DNA of 64,000 nucleotides from Perkinsus marinus ATCC 50983 (GCF_000006405.1 NW_003201888.1:82631-146630); one strand, 5' to 3'. Positions 12,599 through 23,815 are shown, counted from the first letter of the stretch. Made by a program: numbers and translations. Notes: generated by a model from the sequence alone, not told the origin.

Positions 12599-12970
12599 CT
12601 AGTAATGTAATAGAATCCTGGGCCACCCTCCCACCCATGGTCCTCGCAGAGATCTCTCTATATAACTTGTTAACGACCCCTCATCAAATATCCCTGTGAA
12701 GGCTTTAACTTTTTTCGACACTCCCAAACACTCCCGTCTAATCGCCCGCAACTCTTCCGAAGATACATTTCTCGACGAGTTCCCCGCTCGATCGTCCACA
12801 CTTGTACTCACCGACTCTTTTGACGATGATAATTCCCGTTGCTCTCTATGCTCCTCACTGAGGAGTCCTCACTCTTCAGCCTTCCTCTCTCCTTGTACTT
12901 TCGCCGGCGTCTTTTTCCCTGCTGCATCCTTCCTACTCTTTGCCGGTGATCTTGGACTTTCTTTTTTCAT
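12599..12970 (-). CDS. Small basic, Ser/Lys-rich protein, unrecognised
   Basis: An ATG at 12970 opens a frame that begins MKKESPRSPAKSRKDAAGKK, very rich in Lys, Ser and Ala. It probably splices (donor GTGAGG at about 12880) to EHREQRELSSSKESV and then reads through SSEELRAIRRECLG to a stop at 12599. Composition suggests a nuclear or nucleic-acid-binding, partly disordered protein. It points away from the SH3BP5-like gene that starts about 270 bp to the right, so they may share a promoter region. I cannot name a family. Confidence 0.4.
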
Positions 12971-13242
12971 CCCGGTAGAATATGGTGTACTTTCCAACTC
13001 AGAGCTGATGGTGCTGGGCCATTTGAAATTATAGACATAAAAGCGCTCGCCATTCTAATCGATAGGCTGATCTTAGTCATTTTCGACGCGACTGCAATAT
13101 TGAATTGAATTCCCTTTCACCCAACCTTTACGGGGTGTCATGGACACATGTCCCGAGAACTCGGTCAAACAAGTAAGTGCTGTTGTCCAGGGGAGCGCTG
13201 GCAGAAAATGAATCTCTGTGAGTTTAGGCTCGCCACCGACAA

Positions 13243-15127
13243 ATGACCTGCGGCTGGGATTCTGACGTCGACCCCTCGGTATTGCCTCCACCCTCGATGC
13301 CCTTCCTTAGACGTGATTTGTTCCAGCAGGTTGAAGATGTCGAGAGCGTCGCTAGTGGCCCAGATTTGCACACTGCGATAGTAGGATTGCCACCAGGAGC
13401 CGAGATTGTAGATGAAGAGAGCAAATTGACTGAGAAGGTCCTAAATTGGGTTGGAACTCGATTGAGTTTTCCAATGGTGCACTGAGATAGACTTAGGTTC
13501 CGGAACTTCTAGAGACTATGAATTCATCGGCTGAGCGATTGAATACTCTAGAGAGGGAGCTCGGCGCCGTAGAGAAGCGGAGACATCATCTAGCAACCGA
13601 GTGGAGGAAAAGAAAACAACAACTTTTGCCAGTAATAAGACTCTCATATTGTCGAATGATACTCGCACTTATACAGTCTCCTACGCTCGTCTGTCGAGGA
13701 CTCAAACTCTTCATTCGCTGTGAGTTATAATGTGCTTGGGAAATGCGTCGTTGTTCTTGGCTGTAAATGATGTGCGTTTTCAGCTTATCGGCCGGTCGGT
13801 ACTAGAGAGGACCAAAGCCTATTATGAAGCCTGTGCTCTTCTGGGAGACTCTCAGCAGGTGAATGGTCCATCAGAGTTCTTTCAGAGCTCAACTATGATG
13901 CCTCTCAGGCGGTCCATACAGCTACTGGCCAATTTAAGAAAGCAGTCGAGGAAGTGGATAGGATAAAGCTGCTTATGGCAGGAGCAGAGGATGGTAGTGA
14001 TAAATTTCCTGTCTCGTAAATTCATGGCTATTTGTTGCCGTCGTTGGGTCTGTGACACGCAGTGCATTGCGATACTCATACTCACTGGAGATGAATATAC
14101 GAATATTATATTGCATGTCACTCGACGGATCAATTTAGTTTGATACCTCGACGAATCTGAGTCTCGATCTATTCAGAGTTCTCCGCCATTGAAGAGGAGG
14201 ATAATGCGGACGTTCATGCTAGTGGCACGGCTCGAGAGTCTGTCTCGACTGGCAGTACTGTGGGAGATGATAAGGAGTAGGATGCGGGATGGATGTGATG
14301 GAGCTATTACTCCTCTCTAGTTCCATGTGTTGTTGTTATCATACTTTTTCCTTTTCAGTAGTGACCCTGTTGAGGCAGCTCCCAGCAGTAAACCCGGAAG
14401 GCATAGAACTAGCAGCATTGTTTTGAAGACTGCAGATGAGCAGGTAGCATCTCCCCAACGTATCGCGGTACAGCTATACTCTTTCAGATCCGACTTGCAG
14501 AGCTTTCGGCTAAGCTGTTGGCTGCCCAATCTGCTCGGGATGCTGCCGAACGTGCTTGCGTGATGAGAACGTCTGAGTGAGTTCAAGCCCGGCGATCTTC
14601 GAGTTATCGCGAGTTTGATATAGTCTCTACCTGTTCAGGTACCGATCCCTTCAAATGCTTATCGCTCGGTTGAAGAAAGACGCCACTGAACGCGCTATAA
14701 AGAAAGCCGAGCCTTGGTATAACAACTTCGCCACGTGAGAGCTTTTCCTGGTCATATTGAAGTAGCCAGCCTTTTCAGATTCTCCGAAATGAGCAACAGA
14801 GAGCTTGCCAAAGCTGGGAAGCTGAAGGCAAGCATTCGAGCGACGAAAAAAGAGTATCAGGAGGCGATGCAGTCTCTCGAGCAGATATCGAATAAAGCAA
14901 GGCGGCCTTCACTAGTAGATGTGTATAACTCTATCGCTTTCAGGTTCATGAGTCTCGGCGAGGGAACGACGAAGGAATCTAAAACGTACTTCTGTCGATG
15001 CCTGTACACTGTTAAATATGCTATCATAATGACTGTATTATTGCTAACCACGAATGTCTTATTTTTGTCACCTTCGGGATGGTACAATTCTGCCAGTTTT
15101 AACATTCGATCGCTACATTTGCGGTAG
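13243..15127 (+). CDS. SH3BP5/REI-1-like protein (probable Rab11 GEF)
   Basis: SH3BP5 proteins are long antiparallel coiled coils that activate Rab11. Matching blocks occur in the family order: an acidic leader (13243-13440), AERLNTLERELGAVEKRR (exon from about 13512 to 13631), SVLERTKAYYEACALLGD (13778-13858), NYDASQAVHTATGQFKKAVE (about 13888-14000), a Ser/Glu-rich insert, IRLAELSAKLLAAQ (14487-14560), LKKDATERAIKKAEPWYNNF (14638-14727) and LKASIRATKKEYQEAMQSLE (14775 onward). The family has KPYxEA and KPYFEL at the equivalent positions. Exon 1 of the coiled coil joins the 13243 exon in phase (SKLTEK then TMNSSAERL). The phase between about 13631 and 13778 is unresolved. The frame stays open to 15127, but the real end may be earlier or spliced. 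Confidence 0.75.
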
Positions 15128-15483
15128 TAGAGTTAAAGTCATCAGTCAATTCGAGCTGTAATCTCCTGAGGATGACTATCCAATCGAGAAGCCGAGAAGT
15201 GAACTCCAGTCTAAGCCAGGCTTATAGTCTTAACACGATAAGATCTTGATATATTCCTTTTGTGAGGAGATCCCCCTACGCCGGAACGTAGCTGTTAGAG
15301 CTCGGTGCACTCCAGCTATTGTACCGTGGTGGCCCTAAATAGCCCGCCGCCTGCCCGCAGTAATGTAAGCACTGATGCCGTTACTTTTGATCATGATGAT
15401 ATCATGTTCGACGTAGTGTTTAGTTGACGCCATACTATGCTATAGTCCCCGATACGAGAGCTTAGGATCTCACTCGGGCTAGG

Positions 15484-15557
15484 TTTGCAACGGTCTCATT
15501 CAATGCCACGACTGGGGCTCAAGTGGGCGTCCTATTGCAAGACTTGGCAGGATCCTC
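15484..15557 (+). pseudogene. Relic of the secreted Cys-rich gene at 47666-48079
   Basis: This 74-bp stretch aligns with the second repeat of the 47.67-kb gene: both contain TTTGCAACGGTCTCA and CTATTGCAAGACTTGGCAGG followed by ATCCTCAGG, with a few substitutions and one shifted triplet between. No open frame of useful length survives on either side, so it is a truncated copy or a fragment left by recombination. Confidence 0.8.
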
Positions 15558-15718
15558 AGGATCCTGCCTCAAAGTCACATTGGTTCTGAGGATCAGAACG
15601 AATGTGATCCGCGCAGAGGAGTCCGCTCGAGAAGCACAGAAGTTTCCAGCAGGTTGGCCGCACGCCTAACCGCTCGAAATGGAACCCCCATTGCGACCAT
15701 CGCCCTCACTATCCTGCG

Positions 15719-16415
15719 ATGTCAGTCTCTGTGCGTCCCGCCTCCCTCATCACGGAGATCAGTTATGACCATCGTAAAACTAGCCCATCGAAAGACAGTC
15801 CACCAAGTCATGCACTGCAAGTGAGTACCATGTGGTTTCCGTCCAACGTAGGTCACCGAGAATTTGCCTAAATCGATTGATTCTTTTCTCGGGTTTTTGT
15901 CCTCATATATCATTTCTATTATTCAGACGCGGGCTTCCATCGTGACGCTCATCCTAGCCGCAATATTAGCCTATCTGTACTACCTCGACTGTGATCTGAG
16001 GAAGGCGTGGGAGCATACAACGATCGGCCGGAAAATGGCCCTGACAGATCTACGCAACGAGCGGGGTATTCTGGAGGCAAGAGTAGGGAAACTGCAAACA
16101 ACCCATAGAGTGAGTCGTCACAACAGAAAGGAGGGTGCATTGAACCACAGCCAAACTAGATCCCGGGTTCGAACCCTGGCGCCGTCATTCTGAATGGCAA
16201 TACTCGATTATGTGCCTCCACGTGACTCCCATCACTCCTTTTCCTATGAATATACGAGAGCATCTATCATCCACTGTGTTCAGATTCAGCGGCGCCGAGT
16301 GACCGACTTGACCTACAGGCTTGAGATGATGCCAGAACATAACGAGAAGAGCCTCGCGAAGCAGCATGCACGGGTGACGAAGATAGAGGAAGAAATCAAC
16401 ATGTGGAAGAGATGA
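15719..16415 (+). CDS. Small single-helix membrane protein with coiled coil, member A
   Basis: Three exons, all phase 0: 15719-15820, 15927-16109 and 16284-16415, giving 138 residues. The first exon is a Ser/Pro-rich leader; the second starts with a hydrophobic helix (VTLILAAILAYLYYL) and goes on with a charged coiled coil (LRNERGILEARVGKLQ); the third is a basic helical tail ending NMWKR. Exon 2 is exactly 183 nt, as in member C at 24633-25127. Donor GTGAGT occurs at both introns. The shape suggests a membrane-anchored adaptor or tether; no known family is recognised. Intron 2 contains a tRNA-like fragment. Confidence 0.7.
16152..16190 (+). pseudogene. tRNA-like 3' fragment (T arm plus acceptor strand)
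   Basis: CCGGG-TTCGAAC-CCTGG forms a perfect five-pair T stem with one G-T pair and a canonical T loop; it is followed by CGCCGTCA, which looks like the 3' acceptor strand with discriminator. No complementary GACGGCG is found within 100 nt upstream, and no D arm. I therefore read it as a remnant inside intron 2 of the preceding gene. Confidence 0.5.
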
Positions 16416-16429
16416 TAGACTGCTTATTC

Positions 16430-18230
16430 TCCCCGTACACAGTGTTAAAGTTCTTCGTTCAATCCTGACTGAACCGCGGCTCTAGCAAGTCCAAGTCTTG
16501 CATCGATAAGGAACACTTATAGGAAAAGTGAACATGGATTATCATCAGATTGGCCCTTAACACCTCATCAGCTCACAAACTGCGCTCGAAGTCTAGTCTA
16601 AATACACCGCAGGCTTCCAACCTTAGCGAACATATGGACACGCCCAACACACAAAGCAGCGATACAACAAGCAGGGCAGGCCGGTACTAACACTTGTATC
16701 GACTCCAGGACGGATACCGCGCCCGACTACTGTCTCTCATTCATGGATTCTCTCGAGTCGTAGTATACGACACGTGAGCCAAGGTTTGTACTGCTTCCTA
16801 AGAGCTGCAGTTGATGAGTATCAACTCTAGAGAACCGTTGCGATGAGTTTATATCTTGGAGATAAAACACAACCAGCGAGTTGTTGCTTGTGTCATCAGA
16901 AGTGGTTACGAGCAAGTGAGAATAAGGCAATCCATCCGAATCGTTACGGATGGTCGGCCCGGCCAACTCAGCCCTAACAGTCGACTGCAAAGGATTTGCG
17001 AGTGATGAGATCGTCGAGCGAGTTGCTCGAAAATTCCCGCATGTAACGGCTTTTCCTCAGCCACCTAACTCGCGTGAGGCGAATACCGCAGAAGTTGCAA
17101 CTCAGTTACCCACTTGACAGTCGCAATTGTCCCCACTTACAGTGACATGCCGGAGACCCCGTTGCGGACTTCAGCGACATCAGCTAGCTAACCAGTGCTC
17201 GGGCAGAGTACACAGATCTCTATGGATTTGGCAAAGCCTATCGCATGTGATAACTGCTATCACATGTTCTGATTCAACGTGAGTTACTCGCTGCACGTGA
17301 CCTTGAATCAGAACTTGCCAGTGGGTTGCCAGACTGACTCTCCAGCTGCCGCGCTACATTAACACAGTGTATTACAGAGGAAACTTTCCGAAGAATCTCC
17401 CTAGAACCCCATACTGGAAATGCGGGGGCTCTAAGATAATGCGGAATAATTCCTACTTCAATCTACTTACTCAGAGATCAATGCGTATGATAGCATCCAG
17501 AACAGCCAGGATTTAAGGAACGAGATTTACATGTGGGGTAGGTCCCCCGATTGGCGCACAGTAAGCAAGCCTTTTAAGAAAGTCGCGACCATGACACAAG
17601 CTCACGACTTGACTGGAGCGATGCTGTTCAAGCAGAAATAACCAGCGCAAGCGTTTGTCTACTTCTTACACGATCCCGCACCTCGTGCTCCGTTGTGATA
17701 AATCATATCACAAGCGCGGCTACCTAGCATAACTGGTAATGCTAAAGATATGATATAGTAAGTTGCTACATGATCTTACATTTCTGGTAGCAACTCAGTT
17801 ACCATGAGTGCCACAGCCCTCAGTGGGAATACTAAATCAGATAACAGACTGTTATTAGCAGTATGCTTGAGTCACGCGACCTCGGTTTGTTGCTAATTTT
17901 CGCCATTCAGCATATTCCGCTAGAGAGCGAAGGCAAACTCTCGATTAGCCAAGATTTATGAAACTCTGATCCTGCGAGGAAATCAAGGCAAACCGATCCC
18001 CATCATGGCGACGTTACAGTGATAGACGATACCTTGAAGCTATCAACTCTCTCGCACTGATGATCTGATCATCTGTTACGACTCAACTCAAAGAGGCTTA
18101 AACCAATGCGGCCTGCACAGGTCTTACGCGAACATCAAGAAGAATGACAGATTTAGTTGTGATTCCAGTTGTGACCAAGTTCCTTTGGGAGGGCATGTGC
18201 GCCCGGATATAATAAAAATAAGTTTACAAG
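16430..18230. other. Gene-free 1.8 kb dense in short inverted repeats
   Basis: No exon chain on either strand. Instead there are many imperfect stem-loops of 8-12 bp: CATGTGATAACTGCTATCACATG near 17245, GTTCTGATTCA paired with TGAATCAGAAC near 17270-17315, TTGTGATAAATCATATCACAA near 17693, TAGCATAACTGGTAATGCTA near 17727, GTTGCTAC paired with GTAGCAAC near 17763-17792. Density is unlike the rest of the window. Confidence 0.5.
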
Positions 18231-18271
18231 TACAATGGTGCATGAAGTGACACGATCTTACAAGCAAGCAC

Positions 18272-18991
18272 TCACGGGCTCAATTCAGCCGACTCGGCAG
18301 AGTTGATCACACCCTGTTCGATGCGTAATGTAATTACTTCTGGTTCGATGACCTGAACCCGACCACAATTCAAATTACCCAGTATGGCAGCTTTCCAGAT
18401 TTTAGGACATATCAGTGCTACCTCTTCTTCTATCGTGTCGGCGACTTTGGATCGGACTTTCTCAGGGATTAGAGAATCAAATGAAGAACGACATAATGGA
18501 CAACACAACCTAGTATGAGAAGCTTTCCTACACATGTGTCATGCATAAAGCTTACTTGTGAGACTTGCAAAACCATTTTGTCAAGCAGTCACGATGGAAT
18601 CCATGATGACATGTTCGCAGATGGCAATCACTGTCCGAATCAAGACATATGGCGCATTCCGACTCGGGGGTTCGTGAGGAGGGGGTCGACCAAACAGCAT
18701 CAGCGTCATCACAGCAATCATCGAAATGCACCACCAATGGTAGCAACTCTCGCTTCACCACGTCTGCATCCCCAGGAACCTGAATATCACCCCCGACTGC
18801 ATCATCCGACGTGACTGAGTGAGGGACACGATAACCTACCCTAAACGTAAAGGGTTCCTGCATTGTCACTCCTCGACGAATCAAATCCCGACGATTTTGT
18901 CTCCACCACTGTCTCGCAGACGCATGTGCTTGATTCAATCCGTGCTCTCGAACTTCCTCAATTGAAAGATCGTTCGGCCACCACGAGCGAA
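18272..18991 (-). CDS. RING-finger protein (candidate E3 ubiquitin ligase)
   Basis: Exon 18556-18991 carries the first part of a RING finger, CAICLDSDSDCHLRTC then HHGFHRDC; exon 18272-18527 completes it with CPLC. The pattern is C-x2-C, C, H, H, C, C-x2-C as in C3HC4/H2-type rings. The splice (GTAAGC / TGTAG) keeps phase and gives a linker KSHKKASHTRL. N-terminal to the ring is a Trp/Arg-rich helix (ARQWWRQNRRDLIRR) and a linker; C-terminal is an acidic helical tail ending SAELSP and stop. Exons at 19430-20165 may be the N-terminus of the same gene. Confidence 0.7.
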
Positions 18992-19429
18992 CTAAATAGG
19001 GGTCAAGTCATTCATGAAGTTATACAACGATTATTCACTTGTATACATACCCCACATGCTAGAGTGGCACGTAAAAGGAAAAAATCCGAAGAAAGTTGAA
19101 GTTTGAAGGGAAACGAGGGCAAACGTTACTATCCCATTCGATCAAGCTGCGAAAAACTGCCTTGCACTCATTGATCTCGTTCATAGCTCCGATGAACCGT
19201 TTCAGATCGTTACAAGATATTCGAATTCATGGAATATTCATACTAGAGATAACTCGCGTGCAATGAAGTAGGGGCGCTTTCCAGCGCTGGAAGAGATACG
19301 TAATTTATCGCAGTGGATTATTCAGCCATCACGGATTAGTCCGACTGATTCAGTCGCTGCACTCCTTTGTTATTATCACAACTTTTGCCCTCGTTCTATC
19401 TTCTAAATCATGTTGAACTAGGGCACAGT

Positions 19430-20165
19430 TTAACTGTGTGTAATAGATTTGTGTGTGAGTGAGAAACGATGCCTGGGTGGCCCATCAGGGAAGAAGGGTA
19501 TCCTTCCTAGACAGAATTCCCCACAATTCCCGATGATAGGAAGGATGAGCCATTCTTCTTGGTTATGATGCAAATTGCCGTGCAGTATCCGAGACCGGAT
19601 CGTGGGCCCCTCAGTTGAAAGTGTCACTTCCAAAAGCTCGCAGCCCGAGCCCACATCTATACTGTGGATCGACAGAGTGTCGGTACCCGTACTACCAGTC
19701 AAGATGACATCAACGTCCATGGCGACCTCAGCAACGCAGACATGCGCTGGTTTATCACCAACTATCCCACTGCCCGGCCGACAAGACAACGGGCAAGCGA
19801 ATGATATAACCCTCCATACGTAAGAGGAGAAGAGGGACTGAGGAAAATGAGTGAAGTGAAACTCAGCAGTGGCATTCGATCCAAATAGCTTGTTAAAAGC
19901 TGCTACTACTCCTACCAAGAAATAGGCGATGCTCGAGCTTCGTTTTGATGACGATGCGGGATTTGCTACCTACAATGTAGCACAAGACCTCGCTCCAAGT
20001 AACGAATATAACATCATCACCTGGCCGGATGGAAACGATTCCTCCATTCCTCCGCGGATCGGCGATCCAGGGGGGGCTATGGTGCCAGGTCCCGGCAACT
20101 CGATTCTACTCGAGTCTGAGTCTTGCGACGATAATCCTGAATGCCATCCAGTATCGCCACAGTGA
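19430..20165 (-). CDS. Predicted membrane-linked protein, unrecognised (may belong to the RING gene)
   Basis: Three exons can be joined in phase: one ending FPSGQ at about 20030, one of about 19800-19980 with a hydrophobic helix (SIAYFLVGVVAAFNKLFG), and one ending at 19430 that is Gly/Thr/Ser-rich and looks like beta sheet (AMDVDVILTGSTGTDTLSIH, ELLEVTLSTEGPTIRSRI). The long uninterrupted last frame and good donors (CAG-GTGATG, TAC-GTATGG) support coding. A layout of helix, beta domain and RING would recall MUL1-type ligases, but I cannot show that the two parts are spliced together. Confidence 0.45.
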
Positions 20166-20481
20166 GGACGACCTCACTCCTACCCAATCTACCCAACTCA
20201 TTGTCATTGTGAATGTTCCCTCGCGGCAGGTGCGAGGGGATTATTAACCGAGAAGACATAAAAAGATAGAAAAAACTGCCGTACGCCACAGTCCCTAACG
20301 AACGTAGAAAAACTGAGGGTGATCGAGAGAAAAGTCCCCATCCCCGTAGTTTCTCAACGCATGCGACTGCCAGACAGATTCAAACACCATTTTGAAGCAA
20401 TCCGCGGGCTTTTTCCAATGGTGGTCGATTTGATTCCATACTCTCAGCACTAGCTGAGTTATACCGAAGAGAAAAAAATGG

Positions 20482-21066
20482 TGATGCCCGATGGTTGGCG
20501 CCCCAACCAGATTTACCGCTCCAAAAGCAAATGATGGAATATCGTTGCATATCGCTATGTTGGATGCCCGATGGCATAGGCGCCCCAACCAGGTCTACCG
20601 CTCCAAAGCCAAATGATGAAAAATCGTTGCATATCGCTATGTTGGATGCCCGATGGCATAGGCGCCCCAACCAGGTCTACCGCTCCAAAGTCAAATGATG
20701 ATATATCGTTGCATATCGCTATGTTCGATGCCCGATGGCATAGGTGCCCCAACCAGGTATACCGCTCCAAAGCCAAATGATGATATATCGTTGCATATCG
20801 CTATGTTGGATGCCCGATGGCATAGGCGCCCCAACCAGGTTAACCGCTCCAAAGCCAAATGATGATATATCGTTGCATATCGCTATGTTGGATGCCCGAT
20901 GGCATAGGCGCCCCAACCAGGTTTACCGATCCAAAGGCAAATGATGAAATATCGTTGCATATCGCTATGTTGGATGCCCGATAGCATAGGCGCCCCAACC
21001 AGGTTTACCGATCCAAAGGCAAATGATGAAATATCGTTGCATATCGCTAAGTTGGATGCCCGATAG
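20482..21066. repeat. Tandem array, about 7 copies of an 82-84 bp unit
   Basis: Each unit contains GATGCCCGATGGCATAGGCG, CCCCAACCAGGT and ATATCGTTGCATATCGCTATG. Copies differ by a few bases. The antisense frames through it (repeats of SNIAICNDI) stay open because the unit is nearly a multiple of three; there is no other sign of coding. Confidence 0.95.
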
Positions 21067-21069
21067 ACG

Positions 21070-22395
21070 GGGACACCCCAGAAAAGGGATCTGCCAGCAC
21101 TTTTCCCTATCTACGGCTTTCTCCATGTCGTCATACCTTGTGGAGTATTAGGAGTCTAGAATTAATTCAACCCCTTTTGGGGAGAGCTCGTCGAGATCTT
21201 CGCAGTGGTACCAAAGCGACTAGTTACAGTAGTCGCAAGGGTAGCGACTACTCTACCAGCAGGCCCCTACCATTGTTATCGTCCCTATCATCTGCGTCGA
21301 TGAAAGTACTAAGAGCATAAAACCCAATGATGTAGACTCTACATTGTAGAGTAGATGAAACCAAGCCGAGAAGAACTGAATCACGAGAGCTGCACCGACG
21401 ACGAAACCTTTCCGAGAATATTCAAACGCTGAAAACATGCGGTATGGAGGTAGCAAGACCCAACGCATAACATGATAAACACAACACAGTAACAATCAAT
21501 CGATTTCTGAAACTTGGAGAGACATGGGGCTACTGAAACTAGCATGCTGGCAGTAGCTACCAGCGAGCCACTACTGAGCACCAATGCTTATAAGGAGTTC
21601 ACTCAGCTCAGCAGCACATCTATTGCAAATGAGCAGATAACAGTACAGTTGGTTATATCTAACCCTGTGAGGGGAGTCACTGCCACAGCGAGCTGAGAGT
21701 AAACCATACGACACGTGATCTACGAACACCAGAAGCACAGGAAAAAGTTTTTTGGCCTACACTGTGACACAATCATCGCGTATGATATCTCCACCTGCGA
21801 CCGAGAGACCGCAGAAAAAATACGAAGGATTAGGGAAGACATTTCGATCCTCACAAAATTTCCAACGATATTAGTAGTGGGAAATCGAATGCCACCATGA
21901 CAGGCTCGTCAGCAGGCCACGATGAGTCAATCATACATCCAGCAAAAGACATCTTCATCAAAAGAGGTCTAGGGTTGAGTTAATGGGAGAATCCCGAAAT
22001 ACCAAAAAGTCTAATAGTACCGAAACAAAACGTAACCAGCTGGTCAAGGCGTGACGGTTTAATATTACACCAAGTCTTGATATAGGCGCGTGACGTGAGT
22101 GGAGCAGCAGTAGACATATAGCAATAAGAGGGAGCTCGATGATGGAAATATACGAGTACACAGCTACGTATAACAGCTGCGACAACAGCAGCTCTAATTA
22201 TGATGTGGACTTGAGAGCATGTGAAATTAGTCAGCGGAAAATCTGAGCATCTTGCCTCATCACCGAGCTGGATAGATATTCCTTATGAAGAGTAGCAGGC
22301 AGCAGCAGCAGTAGGAAAGATTCCAGGCAGTACAGCCTCAGACAACTACAAACCCTAGACCTCCTGACGCAACCACCACCGTGACTAGCAGTGCA
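21070..22395. other. Unresolved region; competing frames on both strands
   Basis: Minus-strand frames at 21253-21495 and 21958-22185 are strongly hydrophobic (GFVVGAALVIQFFSAWFH; ELPLIAICLLLL) and could be exons of a membrane protein. Plus-strand frames at 21514-21696 and 21715-21900 resemble part of a Ras-like GTPase fold (CDTIIAYDIS; FPTILVVGN). Neither set splices cleanly. I leave it without a gene call. Confidence 0.3.
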
Positions 22396-23520
22396 TCAGC
22401 CAGGCACAGCATTCAAAGAACGATCATCAACTTGACGGGATATATCACCATGAGGAGGAAATCCCTCATGATTTGAGCCGTACCTAGGCCCATTGTCCAT
22501 AGCGGTATGATAATAAGAAGTCATATGGCCACCGTCTTGGTTATAATACTCCTCGTGATATGGGACCGGTCGGCCACTACCCAGGGAGTGACCGTAAGGG
22601 CGATGCGTTTGAACTTCCACATCCCACCGACCTTGGTAACCTCCAGGGTAAGGCGCAGTAGGAATGGGTTGCTCTCCCGAACAGTACAAGCCCGCGGGAG
22701 GAGGCTGCACGTACGCATGATGTGATTGGGTCGGCATGTTATATACGCCAGAGTGCTGATGACCTTCCACCATAGAGAAGTGACGATTGGCGTTCATCGG
22801 AAAAGTGGGAGAGTTATACTGCTGTTGTTGATATGCGATAGCCGGGCAGGTAGGCTGAGCAACCGGCATTGCCTGCCATGGTTGAACCATACCAGGAGCA
22901 TCATGACTTGCATAACCCTCCGGATAGCAGTACTGCTGTGGGTATGAGGCGGTCTGATCCGAAGTAGGGGAGCATTGACCATAAGGAGGAGAACTCCCCT
23001 CCACAGCTGTACCAAACGGTGGAGCCGCCACACTGTAGTAGACACCGGAGTACATATGTGGAGAGTTATAGTAGCCATTCGACACTGCTCCTGGTGGTGG
23101 TTGAGGATACTGGGCTCTCTGGTCGACGGAGCAATACCCCTGTTCATAGTAAGGTGGGCCATAGTAAGACCCATACGGACCATCACACCTTCCACCAACA
23201 TACTGCTGTTGTTGGGCATCATACACGACGTGACCAGTTGGAGGCTTTTCAGAGTATCCAGGAACCGACGGAGTACTCCCACTCTCGCTGCCCGCAAGAG
23301 TAGAAGCATCCCCACTGTTCTGCCAGCGTCCTTTGGAGTACCCATCGGAGTTGTATGTGTGCACGTTCGTACGAGAGGAGCTCCCAGACGATAAGGGAGA
23401 TACCGAATCGGACGAATTCAATAGCCGCCAGGTCGGCCTGCCAGACCATCGAGGCTGTGGCAGCATCGGGGGTTTGAGCCTCTGGTACTGGGCGTAAGGA
23501 TCGTTGGCCTGAGACGGCAT
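22396..23520 (-). CDS. Pro/Tyr/Gln/Gly-rich disordered protein, 374 residues
   Basis: A single open frame from ATG at 23520 to a stop at 22396, by far the longest intron-free minus frame nearby. Composition is extreme: Pro, Tyr, Gln, Gly, Ser and His dominate, with short runs such as YDAQQQQYVGG, YPQPPPGAVSNGYYN and AIAYQQQQYNS. Tyr-rich segments spaced by Gly/Pro recall prion-like or condensate-forming RNA-binding tails. There is no folded domain, signal peptide or membrane helix. It could also be the intrinsically disordered part of a spliced gene, but the frame has a good start and stop. Confidence 0.7.
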   Translation of the reverse strand: MPSQANDPYAQYQRLKPPMLPQPRWSGRPTWRLLNSSDSVSPLSSGSSSRTNVHTYNSDGYSKGRWQNSGDASTLAGSESGSTPSVPGYSEKPPTGHVVYDAQQQQYVGGRCDGPYGSYYGPPYYEQGYCSVDQRAQYPQPPPGAVSNGYYNSPHMYSGVYYSVAAPPFGTAVEGSSPPYGQCSPTSDQTASYPQQYCYPEGYASHDAPGMVQPWQAMPVAQPTCPAIAYQQQQYNSPTFPMNANRHFSMVEGHQHSGVYNMPTQSHHAYVQPPPAGLYCSGEQPIPTAPYPGGYQGRWDVEVQTHRPYGHSLGSGRPVPYHEEYYNQDGGHMTSYYHTAMDNGPRYGSNHEGFPPHGDISRQVDDRSLNAVPG

Positions 23521-23815
23521 TAAAGGGAGAGAAATACACACTTAAATGAGACCAAAGTGAGCTCTCCCAACATTGCCAACTTAAACGAAGCTATTGGGCT
23601 CGGGCAACCGCATAGAGACCGACAGCTAAGTCAACCTTCCCGTACTCACAAGCCGGTATCTGCGTGCAGCAACTTTGTACTGCAATATGCTTGGAGAGCA
23701 AATTGACGTAAAAAGCGCACGCCCGATACACTTATGGCGTCTTGAAATATGTCCCGTCGCACCGGGTGGGTACTCACCAACTTCTCGTGGTAGTTACTCC
23801 CTAGACTATTTCACC

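Noticed and set aside
20295-20944. Minus frames repeating SNIAICND as a repeat protein gene
   Set aside because: They are a by-product of the 82-bp tandem array; no start, splice or flanking exon supports them.
21253-22185. Minus-strand membrane-protein gene made of hydrophobic frames
   Set aside because: Frames are hydrophobic but exon joins are out of phase and plus-strand frames compete; left as unresolved.
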